The notes under the pieces were generated by a model that worked only from the letters and a program-made list of their open reading frames with translations, was not told where the DNA came from and ran no database searches. A program made the translations under genes and the position numbers. A stretch of 64,000 bases of DNA, from positions 23,505 through 87,504 of the IMG/VR virus record IMGVR_UViG_3300030506_000011, one strand, 5' to 3'. This document shows, piece by piece, positions 24,995-34,880 of the stretch; the stretch's first letter is position 1, and each line of letters opens with the position of its first letter. The stretch comes from a virus.

Positions 24995-26450
24995 TATAAC
25001 TAGAGTTGATGGAGCTATTTTAATAGACCCAGCACCTAGTTATATAACATCTTATCTACAATATTCACACAGGAGCTTTGGTTTACAAGGCTATAAGAGA
25101 GTTAACAAATTCGAAAAGAAAGAATTGTACACCGCAGCTCCTGAAAGTGGTATTATCTCCTTTGCTGGGTTTTTTGACAAAGTTTCTAAGTTAATTGAAT
25201 CAGAGAATGATACTCTGGTAGTAGATGATTGTAGAACATTTGTTAAAGAACCCAACTTAGCAGCAGTAAGAGATATTAACTGGGATGGTATAGACAGTAC
25301 TGGCTTAAGAGACTATCAGATTCCTTTGTTAGTTGAGTTTTTGTATAAAGCTTGGGCAGGTAACGGTATTTGTTGTGCAGCTGGTGGTGCTGGTAAAACT
25401 ATATTAATGGCTTGTACTTATGCTGCTTTTCAAGAAATAGGTCCAACTATTATAGCTATGCCGTTAAAAACTATATTTGATACAACTTATCTTAAATTTA
25501 CTAAGCTATTTCCTAACAAGCATATAGGTAGAGTAGGTGGTGGTTTTAATGATATTTCAAATGATATTACTATAACTACATATAAATCATTAAAAAATGC
25601 TTCATTAGAGAAGTGTAAGTTATTGATAATGGATGAGATACAGAGTACTACTGGTGAGACAACGGTATCTACATTAAGTAGTATTACCCCAGTCAGAATG
25701 TTAGGGTTTACAGCTACAGATAAAAACTTGTTTAATGGCGCTGATAAACTGTTAAAAGGTTTATTTGGTGAAAGATTAATATATTTCCCTTACGCTGATG
25801 CTGAAGCTGCCGGTGCTGTAGTTCCTTGTAATGTATATATGGTTAGAGTTCCAGATTCTGCTAGATTTAGTGGAGATAGTATGGATGCTAAGCTGATTAG
25901 AGGTATAAAAAAGAATGAGGTTAGGAATAAGTTGATAGGTGAAATTTGTAGTTCCATTCCTAACAATTGGCAGAGTTTGACGTTTGTAGATCATATTGCT
26001 GACCATCTAATTCCATTATACAATTTCATGCCTTCTGGTACTAATTATGTACATAGGGGTCAGGGTAAGGAATTTGGAGCCTTTTCTTTAAATGTAAAGA
26101 CTCAAGATAAAAATTTGAATGACTTTAGAGAAGGAAAATATCAACACCTAATTGCGACAGATGCTTTGAAAGCTGGTTGTGATTTGCCTGAAATTAGAGT
26201 AGTAATTCAAGCTAGTGGTGGAACTAGTGAAGTAGAAATATTACAGGAAGCTTATAGAGGGGCAAGAACAGCTCCAGATAAAGAAGGTTTTTTCTTAATA
26301 GACTTTCTAGATAACCACAATGAAACGCTTGAAAATATGGCCATGAAAAGAATGGCTATCTATGAAAAACAAGGTTGGAAAGTTAAGATAGTAAATACTC
26401 CTAAAGAAATAGATTGGAGTTGGAATAAAGAAGAATTAAAAGAATTATGA
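24984..26450 (+). CDS. SF2 DNA helicase, UvsW-like
   Basis: 488 residues. Motifs in order: Q-like GLRDYQIPLLVEF near 110, motif I AAGGAGKTI near 132, motif II MDEIQ near 213, motif III GFTAT near 236, and motif VI EAYRGAR near 425. The plan matches T4 UvsW-type branch-migrating helicases that process forks and R-loops. It lies between Rad50 and primase genes. Confidence 0.82.
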   Translation: MNINITRVDGAILIDPAPSYITSYLQYSHRSFGLQGYKRVNKFEKKELYTAAPESGIISFAGFFDKVSKLIESENDTLVVDDCRTFVKEPNLAAVRDINWDGIDSTGLRDYQIPLLVEFLYKAWAGNGICCAAGGAGKTILMACTYAAFQEIGPTIIAMPLKTIFDTTYLKFTKLFPNKHIGRVGGGFNDISNDITITTYKSLKNASLEKCKLLIMDEIQSTTGETTVSTLSSITPVRMLGFTATDKNLFNGADKLLKGLFGERLIYFPYADAEAAGAVVPCNVYMVRVPDSARFSGDSMDAKLIRGIKKNEVRNKLIGEICSSIPNNWQSLTFVDHIADHLIPLYNFMPSGTNYVHRGQGKEFGAFSLNVKTQDKNLNDFREGKYQHLIATDALKAGCDLPEIRVVIQASGGTSEVEILQEAYRGARTAPDKEGFFLIDFLDNHNETLENMAMKRMAIYEKQGWKVKIVNTPKEIDWSWNKEELKEL

Positions 26451-26453
26451 TAA

Positions 26454-27386
26454 ATGAACACAATATTGGAACAACAACTTAAGCTTAAATATAATAAGGT
26501 TAAAGTTAGTGGAGATTGGTTTTATATCCCTTGTCCTACCTGTGCACCTCATAATAAGAATAAAATGAAAAGATATGTGCCAGCAAATGGATATAATAGT
26601 GGTTGTTTCATTTGCGGAATTAAACAGGATGTAGCAACTCTGGTAGATGGTTACTATATACCTTCTAATCTAGTAATTGAAGAAAAGGAAGAAGTAAGAG
26701 AAATAAACCAACTATCTCTGGTTCTTCCATATAATCATGCTATTCCAGTCAATCAATTAGCAGAAGATCATCCAGCAATTCAATTCTTGTATAAAGATGA
26801 ATTGAGAGACCTGGATACTTATGCTAATGAATACAAGATAGTGTTTGTGCCGTTTGAAGGTGGTAGGAACTTTCATAATGGTAGAACATATATTACTAGT
26901 GCTGAGAGACTTATATTCCCGGTATACTTTAATAATAGTCTGGTAGGTTGGCAAATGAGAAGTATTCCTGGTACTATATATGGTGATTTGCAAAATGTTG
27001 TAAAGTACTACCATCTATTTCATAAAGGTGATTACTTATATAACTATGACAATGCTAAAAAGTTTAAGCAAGTAATTGTAGTTGAAGGGGTTAAGAAAGC
27101 TTTAAAATTCCCTAATAGTGTGGCTACTTGGGGTTGTTGTATATCCAAGAATCAATTAAAGTTGATACAAACCTGGCCGGAAGTAGTTATGTTATTAGAT
27201 TCAGATAAGAATAATGACAATACGCAAAAGATGGCTAATAAGTTTGTTGATAACATTAATTTAGGTGGGAGTTCCAAGGCCATAAATATAGATTTAGCAA
27301 AATACGATGCTTCTTCACCAGATGACTTACCTAAGGATATCTTGCAAGAAATAGTTGATAATGAATGGAGGATAAATGTACATTGA
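26454..27386 (+). CDS. DNA primase with zinc finger and TOPRIM domain
   Basis: 310 residues. The N-terminal zinc-binding region has CPTC near 22-25 and CFIC near 48-51. The TOPRIM region shows VVEGVKKAL near 205 and the acidic pair LDSD near 250. It is shorter than DnaG, as in phage primases. It overlaps the next gene by 11 bases and is one gene from the DnaB-like helicase. Confidence 0.8.
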   Translation: MNTILEQQLKLKYNKVKVSGDWFYIPCPTCAPHNKNKMKRYVPANGYNSGCFICGIKQDVATLVDGYYIPSNLVIEEKEEVREINQLSLVLPYNHAIPVNQLAEDHPAIQFLYKDELRDLDTYANEYKIVFVPFEGGRNFHNGRTYITSAERLIFPVYFNNSLVGWQMRSIPGTIYGDLQNVVKYYHLFHKGDYLYNYDNAKKFKQVIVVEGVKKALKFPNSVATWGCCISKNQLKLIQTWPEVVMLLDSDKNNDNTQKMANKFVDNINLGGSSKAINIDLAKYDASSPDDLPKDILQEIVDNEWRINVH

Positions 27387-27933
27387 AAATTCGAATACTG
27401 CTTTAATAGAGGAATTTTGCTATGAATTTGCTAAACAATGTAATTATGTGCTTACTAAGAGTTTAAAAAGCCAGTTATATAATCCAGTTAGTAAAGCATT
27501 GGCTATTAGTAGAGAGTTAGAGGTAGAGCCAAAAGTCTATGTAGCAGCTCATGTCTATTTCTCTCCTTTATTAAAAGGTTATACTAAACTGACTCCAAAT
27601 CAGCTGTATACTAGAGATTCCAAGACTTATGTTGAAGAATATCTTAAATTTGACAGACATATAGATAGAGAGTTTGAGACTCAATGTAGAATATTGGCTG
27701 AATGCCTGGATAATGGCTGGAAAGAAAGATTAGCTTTATTAAATTCTACTTTAGACTTTTTACCCTGGTTTAGAGTATTAATATCTACGGAAAGAGATGA
27801 AGAAATTATTAGAGTATATAGTGATGTAGCTACTAATATGTTAAGAAATGATAAACCTCTGCTAAACTATCTTAAGACAATTAAATCAGATAGTGGTCAG
27901 GGATTGGATTTTTCAAGGTTACCTAGATTATGA
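27376..27933 (+). CDS. Hypothetical protein between primase and helicase
   Basis: A 185-residue, helical, not recognised protein. Its position between primase and replicative helicase, with overlaps at both ends, would suit a helicase loader or primosome adaptor, but that is positional inference only. Confidence 0.65.
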   Translation: MYIENSNTALIEEFCYEFAKQCNYVLTKSLKSQLYNPVSKALAISRELEVEPKVYVAAHVYFSPLLKGYTKLTPNQLYTRDSKTYVEEYLKFDRHIDREFETQCRILAECLDNGWKERLALLNSTLDFLPWFRVLISTERDEEIIRVYSDVATNMLRNDKPLLNYLKTIKSDSGQGLDFSRLPRL

Positions 27934-30341
27934 ATGATACAAATTTTACTGAGCCTTTAACCGATGCTGATTTTTCGGAATTGTTGATTAGGCATATGCT
28001 ATTATCTCCGGAAGTGAGTAATAAAGCTAAACAATTGAATATTGTAGGAGATGATTTAGTATTGGATGATACTTATGGTAATCAAGTATATAAAGAGCTG
28101 GTAAATATCATTAATAGTATAGATGTTAGACCAGTGCCAGCTAATACATTGTTGGATGGCTTAAAACATAAATTTGAGGATGGAACTTTAATTGATAGTT
28201 TAAAAGATAATACACTTGAACTATTTGAGTACTTCTATAATGCAGATAGGTTGTTGGAGAGTCCTGAGTTCTTTGATAGTAGATTGTTACCTTTCCTAAA
28301 GAATAGGAGGGCACAGAAGCTTATTAATAAGTATAGGGATGATGTTCATACCTTAACCAGTGAATTAAATAAACTCAATTTAGATTTGGCTGGCGATTCT
28401 CCTATGAGCAGGCCTAGGGTGATGAATCCTTTTAGTAGTATCATATTCAAGACTAAGAGTAGTATGATAGGTACAGGTTTAAGTAAGCTGGATGAGAAGT
28501 TGGATGGTGGACTATTATCTAGTGAATATGCTATGTTGCTAGGATTTTCAGGTGGGGGTAAATGTCATGGAAAAGGTACTAAAATATTAATGTATGACGG
28601 TTCAATAAAGAATGTTGAAGATATTAAAGTGGGTGAATTACTAATGGGTAATGATTCAACATCTAGAGAAGTACTTAGTTTGGCTAGGGGTAGTGAGCAA
28701 ATGTATAAGGTAATTCCTGTTAAGGGGGAACCTTGGACTTGTAATGAATCTCATATCCTTAGTTTAGTATGTAATACTCAATGTGGTTTTGGTTATCAAT
28801 ATGGTAAGGGAAATATAGTTAATATGACAGTTAAGGATTATTGTGCTCTAATAAGAACTAAGAAAGATTGTCTTAAATTATATCGAATTGGTGTTGATTA
28901 TCCTGTTAAACCTTTGAATATGGACCCGTATATCTTCGGTTGTTGGATAGGAGATGGAACACGAGCAGCACCGAAGATTACAAATACTGATCCAGAAATT
29001 ATTAGTGTAATGATGGAATGGGCTAAAATCAATAAATATAAGGTCAGACAGTATGATATTACTTATTGTTTTAGTAGAAAACCTGAAATAAATATATTTC
29101 GTAATGAAATAAAAAGAGCTAATGGTAATAATCAAAAGAGAATTCCTAGTGATTATTTGATTAACTCTGAAAGTAATAGGTTGCAGTTATTAGCTGGTAT
29201 TATAGATACTGATGGATATCTACATCATAACTTTTATGAAGTTGTAACTAAGTATGAAGGTTTGAGTCAAGATATTCTTTATTTAGCTAGAAGTTTAGGG
29301 TTCGCAGCATATAGTTATCCTAAAATAGCTACTATGAAAAGAGAGGATGGATCAATATACAGATGTAAAGTATATAGAGTTAATATAAGTGGACACGTAA
29401 ATAAAATTCCATGTAAAGTTATTAGAAAGCGGGCTGGGATAAGACAGCAGATTAAAGATGTATTACATGTTGGTTTTACTGTTGAGCCTATAAACGATAG
29501 AGATTATTATGGTTTTGAATTATCAGGTAATCATCTTTATCTTTTGGGGGATTTTACAGTAACACATAATACAGCTGTAGGTACTAATATGGTGGGTATA
29601 TCTGCGGAAATGGGTAGAAAGGCGGTTTATATATCTTGTGAAGAGCATGAAGATGATTTAAGCCAAAGATTCTATTCCAGAGTATTTAGAATACCATATA
29701 GACAATTAAGACAAGGTAGTGCTAATATAGAATTGGAATCAAAGTTTAATGAAGAATTAACTACTGAGAAAATAAAATTTTTAAAAGATAATCTCTGTTT
29801 AATGGGTTTAAAGGGGATTGATGGTGCTATAACTCCTAATCTGCTATATGAATTGTTAAAACAAAACTATGAAGAAACTGGTTTTATACCAGAACTAGTA
29901 ATGCTAGATCAATTACAATTCATAACTCCAGATGCACCTATAAGAAAGAATATGCAGACTTATGAGATTGAAGGTATGACTGCAGCTGAGTTAGACCAAT
30001 TATCACATAAACAAATAGGTGGTAAAGGATTTGTATTGTGGGTACAGCATCAAGCTAAAGGCAAGACTAGGGCATATTTTACTATAGATGAAATTCAAGG
30101 TTATAAAGCAATAGTAAATAAGCCAGACTTGGTTTTAGGTGTAGGCAGAGCTGGTGATAAAAGTGATGAGATAAACTTGTTTCCTTTAAAAATAAGACAT
30201 TCAGCTGACTTTAAAATAACTCTTAAGACTGAATTTGAATATATGACAGTAACATCCACGTTAGTTACTAATGACTTACCATATCAAAATTCTACCATGA
30301 CAGAAGTAGATCGTACTGGTATTAGACCAGTCACTTATTAA
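27930..30341 (+). CDS. DnaB-like replicative helicase with intein
   Basis: The 803-residue precursor gives a 467-residue helicase after removal of a 336-residue intein. The N-terminal domain (to about 160) is helical. The RecA-like motor has Walker A GFSGGGK | T split by the intein, then CEEHEDDLSQRF, Walker B VMLDQLQF near 670 and VQHQ near 708. It unwinds the fork ahead of the PolA-type polymerase encoded downstream. The family is inferred from layout and motifs. Confidence 0.85.
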   Translation: MNDTNFTEPLTDADFSELLIRHMLLSPEVSNKAKQLNIVGDDLVLDDTYGNQVYKELVNIINSIDVRPVPANTLLDGLKHKFEDGTLIDSLKDNTLELFEYFYNADRLLESPEFFDSRLLPFLKNRRAQKLINKYRDDVHTLTSELNKLNLDLAGDSPMSRPRVMNPFSSIIFKTKSSMIGTGLSKLDEKLDGGLLSSEYAMLLGFSGGGKCHGKGTKILMYDGSIKNVEDIKVGELLMGNDSTSREVLSLARGSEQMYKVIPVKGEPWTCNESHILSLVCNTQCGFGYQYGKGNIVNMTVKDYCALIRTKKDCLKLYRIGVDYPVKPLNMDPYIFGCWIGDGTRAAPKITNTDPEIISVMMEWAKINKYKVRQYDITYCFSRKPEINIFRNEIKRANGNNQKRIPSDYLINSESNRLQLLAGIIDTDGYLHHNFYEVVTKYEGLSQDILYLARSLGFAAYSYPKIATMKREDGSIYRCKVYRVNISGHVNKIPCKVIRKRAGIRQQIKDVLHVGFTVEPINDRDYYGFELSGNHLYLLGDFTVTHNTAVGTNMVGISAEMGRKAVYISCEEHEDDLSQRFYSRVFRIPYRQLRQGSANIELESKFNEELTTEKIKFLKDNLCLMGLKGIDGAITPNLLYELLKQNYEETGFIPELVMLDQLQFITPDAPIRKNMQTYEIEGMTAAELDQLSHKQIGGKGFVLWVQHQAKGKTRAYFTIDEIQGYKAIVNKPDLVLGVGRAGDKSDEINLFPLKIRHSADFKITLKTEFEYMTVTSTLVTNDLPYQNSTMTEVDRTGIRPVTY
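28563..29570 (+). mobile_element. Intein with LAGLIDADG endonuclease in DnaB P-loop
   Basis: Residues 212-547 of the helicase. It starts with Cys (CHGKGTKILMYDGS, block A) directly after GGGK and ends VTHN before Thr, so the extein P-loop becomes GGGKT. Block B-like and DOD blocks are visible: IFGCWIGDGT and LLAGIIDTDGYL are the two LAGLIDADG-type motifs, and DYYGFEL plus LYLLGDFTVTHN are blocks F and G. It looks complete for splicing and homing. Confidence 0.93.
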
Positions 30342-30346
30342 ATTTT

Positions 30347-30766
30347 ATGGGAGAAACACTTAATGAAGATACCTTATACTATTTCTTATGCCCATTTAAG
30401 GATAGGTACTATACGTTATATTTAGGCTGGTTGAATAAGATACTAATTGAAGCTTTTAGGAAGTTGGGTGAGGAAGAGGGACATATTTATATACAGAGTG
30501 AATTTGAACAACATACTTTCATTAATTATATAGACCAGCCCCTTTTCCTCATCGAATTTGATAAAGAAGGCATTGAGAAGTATTATAGTGATGACCATGA
30601 ATTAGAATTAGAGCCGGAAGAAGGAGAGGTTTATAAAGATAATGAACCTGACACTATTAATTATCCAGCTTACTTTACTAAAGGTATTGAATCACTTCTA
30701 GATTATAAATTAGGCAAACATTTATATGCTAATGTAGAAGGAGAATGGATACAGATAAAATTATGA
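30347..30766 (+). CDS. Hypothetical acidic protein
   Basis: A 139-residue acidic protein, not recognised, between helicase and polymerase. Its 3' end overlaps the polymerase reading frame by 22 bases. Aromatic-rich N-terminal half, Glu-rich middle. Confidence 0.63.
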   Translation: MGETLNEDTLYYFLCPFKDRYYTLYLGWLNKILIEAFRKLGEEEGHIYIQSEFEQHTFINYIDQPLFLIEFDKEGIEKYYSDDHELELEPEEGEVYKDNEPDTINYPAYFTKGIESLLDYKLGKHLYANVEGEWIQIKL

Positions 30767-33501
30767 TGACAATTGATGAATTTTTAACAGAATATAATAC
30801 ATATAGAGTAGCTGGAGCTTCATTTATACAACCTTCAGGAGATCACGAAGCCAAGTTGATGTTAGTTCTTAGTTATCCTAGTTATGATGCTCTACAAACT
30901 GGTAACTTATTAGCTGGGGATAATGGTGATGAACTTAAAGCAGCCCTGGATTTGGCCGGCTTTCAAGAATCTGATTATTATTTAACTGCTATGGTTAAAT
31001 TTGATGTAGGTTCAGCCGGAAAGCCTACTAAACAGATGATTGAACAATGTAGCGGTGTACTGGATTTTGAGATTAAAACAGTTAAACCTAGATTGATCCT
31101 TACTTTAGGAGCTGAGCCGTTTAAAAGGATTAAGAAAGAGAAAAGCAAGGTTACTAGTTATTTAGGCAATATTATAGATTGTCCTTATGACTGCAAGCTG
31201 TTACCTAACTATTCTCCTGGAATGATAGTTGGCCAGGACCCTACACTAAGGTCTGCATTTAGAGAGGTGTTTACTCTAGCTAAAAGATTTATAGAAGATA
31301 AGCTGGATTATACTAGATATGATAAACTAGTAGTAGATGACCCTGAATTAAGTAAAGTTATTATACAAGAATATATAGATAAGAAGGCATTCCTAGTAGG
31401 TTATGATGGAGAATGGAAGGGGAAGAAGATGACTGATGATGAGGTCATGTATACTTTTCAGTATTCTTGTGAACCTAATGTAGCTATTGTATTGGATATT
31501 TCAAAAGATGGTGTAACTGAGAATAAAGAATTACTTGATACAGTAAAGCCATTATTAGAACATCCACAAGTACAAAGAATGGGTTGGAATATTAGAGTTG
31601 ATGATGAAAGGCTTAAATTGAGAGGGTTTAATTTATCTGATGACACTCTATTCTTTGATGGTATGAAAGCTTGTGGATTCTTAGATAGTAGGTATCCTAA
31701 AGGTCTAGAAACTGGTATTAAGTACTTCACTAACTATAAACCTTATTATAAAGAGATGCCAGATCTCCTCAAAAAGCATGGGTTGAAGTGGGAAGAGTTA
31801 GCCCAATTAAAGTTATTAGAGCCTGATTTCTTTTATGAGTATTGTGGTGGTGATGCAGTAGCTCATAGGACTGCTTGTTTAGCTATGAAGGAAAGTATGG
31901 ATAAGTTACCAGAGAAAGTAAGAACTTACTTTTATAATACATATCTACCTTTAACTCATTATTTCATGGATTTGGAGTTAGCTGGGATACCTATAGATTT
32001 GGTGAAAATGGAAGAAATGACTAATCAATATGTATCTAAATATGAAGAACTTAAAGATATATTAAAAACTAGATTAACTGGTATCTTCCCAGATTTTAAT
32101 CCAGCTAGTGCACCTCAAAAGAAGAAGTTATTATATCAAGTACTCGGTTTAGCCCCAGCCTTTTATACTAAAAAAGGAAAGATTAAACCCAGAGCTTGGT
32201 ACGATCAACAAAAAGCAGGTACAAAGAAGCATTATTCTCCTAGTACTAATAGTAAATCATTAAGTACTATATGTTTCGATCTAGAGAAGGAATTGGAAAA
32301 ACCACAACCAGATAACTTAATACAGGATAAATATATTATAGTTAAGAATCTATTAGATTTAACTAGAGTAGGAGTATTTGCTACTAAGTTCTTGTGTAAA
32401 ACTGGTACTGAGTTTGAAGAAATAGATGAAGCAGATCTGGAAGGTGATGCTGACGAGGATGCCAAAAAGAGTTCATATTGGGCGGCTATTTGTAAAGATG
32501 GCAAGATTCACCCAAGTTTTTATGAATGCTTGGATAACTTTAGAAGTAGTAGCAAGCCTAATGTACAGAATCCAGCTTCCAAAGTGTTAAGTAATATCCC
32601 TAATATATTTGTGCCTGGTTATAGTTTAATGAGTAAAGATGACCAAAAGAAGAATTATCATCTAATACCAAGTAATCTTAGACATATATTCTATTCCGGG
32701 GACCCTGATTGGTATTGGGCTGAGATCGACATAGCCAGTGCCGACCTCGGAATATTAGCATTCCTAAGTAAAGACCCTAAATATATAAATGACATTCTTA
32801 GTGGTGGATTTCATTTAACCAAAGCTAGAGAGTATTTCCAAGACCCAAATGTAACTAAAAACGATTATTCTAAATATGTGTCAGCAAAGTCTATTACATT
32901 TAGAGTATCATACACTTCAGAACTATTAGCTGCCTCAATGCCTATTCAAGCAGAGATTTATGCAGAAAGTGGCATTTATCTACCTATTCAACGTATCGAA
33001 TATGCTTTGAAGACATGGGAGCAATATACACAATATATGGAGTTTAGGAAGCAATGTATGCAGCAAGTAGAAGAATATAAGTATATAGAGAATGCTAGAG
33101 GTTTAAAATACCATTTCGAAGATAGTGATGACTTTAGAATATTGGCTGGTTGGAAGAATGAAAGTTTGGCTTTTCCACCTGCTAGTGAATTAGCATTGTT
33201 TATGTGGGATATATGTGTAACTATGAAACGTTATCTAGTTAAAGAAGGGGTCTGGATGAAGTGGATTAAACCAGTAAATAGTGTTCATGATGCTGCATAT
33301 TATCTTGTACATAAAGATGTTATGAAAGATAATTGGTTTCCTGAAGTTTGTAAGAACTACTTTACTAAAGAATGTAAAATAGCTACTGGTGATACTTTAG
33401 GAATGGAAATGTCAGTAGGAGATAGATGGAAATGTAAGGAGGAGGCTTTTCATGGGGAGACGGTCTGGGACTTCAATAATAAATGCTGGAATTGGAAATA
33501 A
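30745..33501 (+). CDS. Family A DNA polymerase fused to a UDG-like domain
   Basis: 918 residues. About 1-190 resembles family 4/5 uracil-DNA glycosylase (GDNGDELKAAL, PRLILTLGAEP, LPNYSPG), a fusion also seen in SPO1-type polymerases. The 3'-5' exonuclease motifs are present: YDGEW near 220, GWNIRVDD near 280, YCGGD near 370. Polymerase motif A is EIDIASADLGIL, motif B keeps only the Lys (SAKSITF) and motif C reads VHDA instead of VHDE. Both catalytic Asp remain, so it is probably active but divergent. A later ATG at 30763 is possible. Confidence 0.85.
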   Translation: MDTDKIMMTIDEFLTEYNTYRVAGASFIQPSGDHEAKLMLVLSYPSYDALQTGNLLAGDNGDELKAALDLAGFQESDYYLTAMVKFDVGSAGKPTKQMIEQCSGVLDFEIKTVKPRLILTLGAEPFKRIKKEKSKVTSYLGNIIDCPYDCKLLPNYSPGMIVGQDPTLRSAFREVFTLAKRFIEDKLDYTRYDKLVVDDPELSKVIIQEYIDKKAFLVGYDGEWKGKKMTDDEVMYTFQYSCEPNVAIVLDISKDGVTENKELLDTVKPLLEHPQVQRMGWNIRVDDERLKLRGFNLSDDTLFFDGMKACGFLDSRYPKGLETGIKYFTNYKPYYKEMPDLLKKHGLKWEELAQLKLLEPDFFYEYCGGDAVAHRTACLAMKESMDKLPEKVRTYFYNTYLPLTHYFMDLELAGIPIDLVKMEEMTNQYVSKYEELKDILKTRLTGIFPDFNPASAPQKKKLLYQVLGLAPAFYTKKGKIKPRAWYDQQKAGTKKHYSPSTNSKSLSTICFDLEKELEKPQPDNLIQDKYIIVKNLLDLTRVGVFATKFLCKTGTEFEEIDEADLEGDADEDAKKSSYWAAICKDGKIHPSFYECLDNFRSSSKPNVQNPASKVLSNIPNIFVPGYSLMSKDDQKKNYHLIPSNLRHIFYSGDPDWYWAEIDIASADLGILAFLSKDPKYINDILSGGFHLTKAREYFQDPNVTKNDYSKYVSAKSITFRVSYTSELLAASMPIQAEIYAESGIYLPIQRIEYALKTWEQYTQYMEFRKQCMQQVEEYKYIENARGLKYHFEDSDDFRILAGWKNESLAFPPASELALFMWDICVTMKRYLVKEGVWMKWIKPVNSVHDAAYYLVHKDVMKDNWFPEVCKNYFTKECKIATGDTLGMEMSVGDRWKCKEEAFHGETVWDFNNKCWNWK

Positions 33502-33545
33502 GTCTGATTCTATAGCAAACAACAAACAATAATAACAACAACTAT

Positions 33546-34328
33546 ATGTTAATAATTAATCTAAATACTAAACGTGTCAATCAAAGCACCATTGACCCCG
33601 ACATTGTAATCTTGACTGGTGCATCACAAGAACTGATTACTAGCCTGCAAAAGCATGTATTGTCAGCGTCTGGTACAGCCAAGATTTCAACTAATGAGAT
33701 TCCGGTAAATACTAATAGGGTTAGTAGGACAGTGCCAGAAAGTACTTATGCTTCAGCTGATTCAAATTTCACTGAGAACTTTGAGAAGCTGAGTGAGGTA
33801 ATTGATAATATTACCAACAATGCATTTGAGCCTGCAGTTAAGGTTAAGACTACAAACTCAAAGCCTAACCGTACTTTGCTCAGGAATAAGGTTAAGGCTA
33901 AGGCTAAGAAGAATGTAGTACCTGCTCCTTATACACGTGACTTGTTGACAGTAATTGACGATCTTTTAAGTAATGAAGACTTTGTAAGTGAAGTAAGAGC
34001 TACCTATCTTGATAGAGGTAATTTCATTTCTGAGAATACCATTCTTACACCTCAAAATGTTAAAGTAGCATTGGCTTTGTGGGGGTATTATGGAATACAG
34101 AATCCATTTAGCTCTAGTAACGGAGTTGATACTATTAAAAGTAATATCCGGACTAGCCAAGATACTATTATAAGGTTGAATTCGAAGTTTAAAATTCTTT
34201 ATGTAGAGGGTGATGGTTCTTCAACCAAATATAGTGTTAGTGAAGAATTCGATCAGATTGTAAGACTGGTGCTTGCTTCTGACGAATTTATGGATCTTGC
34301 TCAAGTCTTGCCAGCCTATAAAAGTTAA
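33546..34328 (+). CDS. Hypothetical protein with basic linker
   Basis: 260 residues, not recognised. A Ser/Thr-rich N-terminal part is followed by a Lys-rich linker (KVKAKAKK near 115-122) and a C-terminal domain possibly of winged-helix type. The leader is a long AAC/ACA-rich stretch without a Shine-Dalgarno. It is followed by a terminator and then the two wHTH-like paralogues. Confidence 0.65.
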   Translation: MLIINLNTKRVNQSTIDPDIVILTGASQELITSLQKHVLSASGTAKISTNEIPVNTNRVSRTVPESTYASADSNFTENFEKLSEVIDNITNNAFEPAVKVKTTNSKPNRTLLRNKVKAKAKKNVVPAPYTRDLLTVIDDLLSNEDFVSEVRATYLDRGNFISENTILTPQNVKVALALWGYYGIQNPFSSSNGVDTIKSNIRTSQDTIIRLNSKFKILYVEGDGSSTKYSVSEEFDQIVRLVLASDEFMDLAQVLPAYKS

Positions 34329-34340
34329 GTAAATAACCTC

Positions 34341-34374
34341 AGCCCCAATAACATCTAGTTGTTGGGGCTTTTTC
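34341..34374 (+). terminator. Intrinsic terminator abutting the 34377 start
   Basis: AGCCCCAAT-type stem (34341 on) pairs with GTTGGGGCT (34361-34369), followed by TTTTTC. The T-tract ends two or three bases before ATG 34377, leaving no room for a separate promoter after it. Confidence 0.75.
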
Positions 34375-34376
34375 TT

Positions 34377-34877
34377 ATGGATGACCCAATTTTATACATA
34401 ACATTTAAAGATACTGTATCTAGTAGTAATGACAAAGGTTTAGGTATAGTGGTTGAGAATTTACGTAATCAACTTCTTAATGTAGCAGACAAAATTAAGG
34501 CTGATCCTGAAACCATCTATCATTATATTAGACAAGATTTACCTATTCTTCAGATTAATTTATCAGCTCCAATAATTGTATCGCCCAGTGCTGGCTGGCC
34601 CCCACCTCAAGAAACAAATAATACACAGATTAATGGTGAACAAACTTTAATAGATCAAATTTTCAAAGATCTAAAGAAAACCCATAAAAGTGAAGCAATA
34701 ATCAAATATATGGTTCAAAATTCTGGTATTGACCTTACCGTAGACCAGATAGCCCAAGGAGCTTCAATAACTAAACAAGAACTGACTTCCTGGTTATCTC
34801 AAACAGCTAAAAAGATTCCTGCAATAGAAAATACTTCTAGAGGAATATACAAATTTAACCCTAATCAATTAACTTAA
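34377..34877 (+). CDS. Winged-helix-like protein, paralogue A
   Basis: 166 residues from ATG 34377; an upstream in-frame start at 34359 lies in the terminator and was rejected. The C-terminal 60 residues (QIFKDL...IDLTVDQIAQGASITKQELTSWLSQTAK...GIYKFN) look like a helix-turn-helix/winged-helix domain. They align with the next gene's end, with the shared core SWLSQT[AG]K and a GIY/GVY-K-[FL]-N strand. Function is unknown. Confidence 0.7.
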   Translation: MDDPILYITFKDTVSSSNDKGLGIVVENLRNQLLNVADKIKADPETIYHYIRQDLPILQINLSAPIIVSPSAGWPPPQETNNTQINGEQTLIDQIFKDLKKTHKSEAIIKYMVQNSGIDLTVDQIAQGASITKQELTSWLSQTAKKIPAIENTSRGIYKFNPNQLT

Positions 34878-34880
34878 ACT

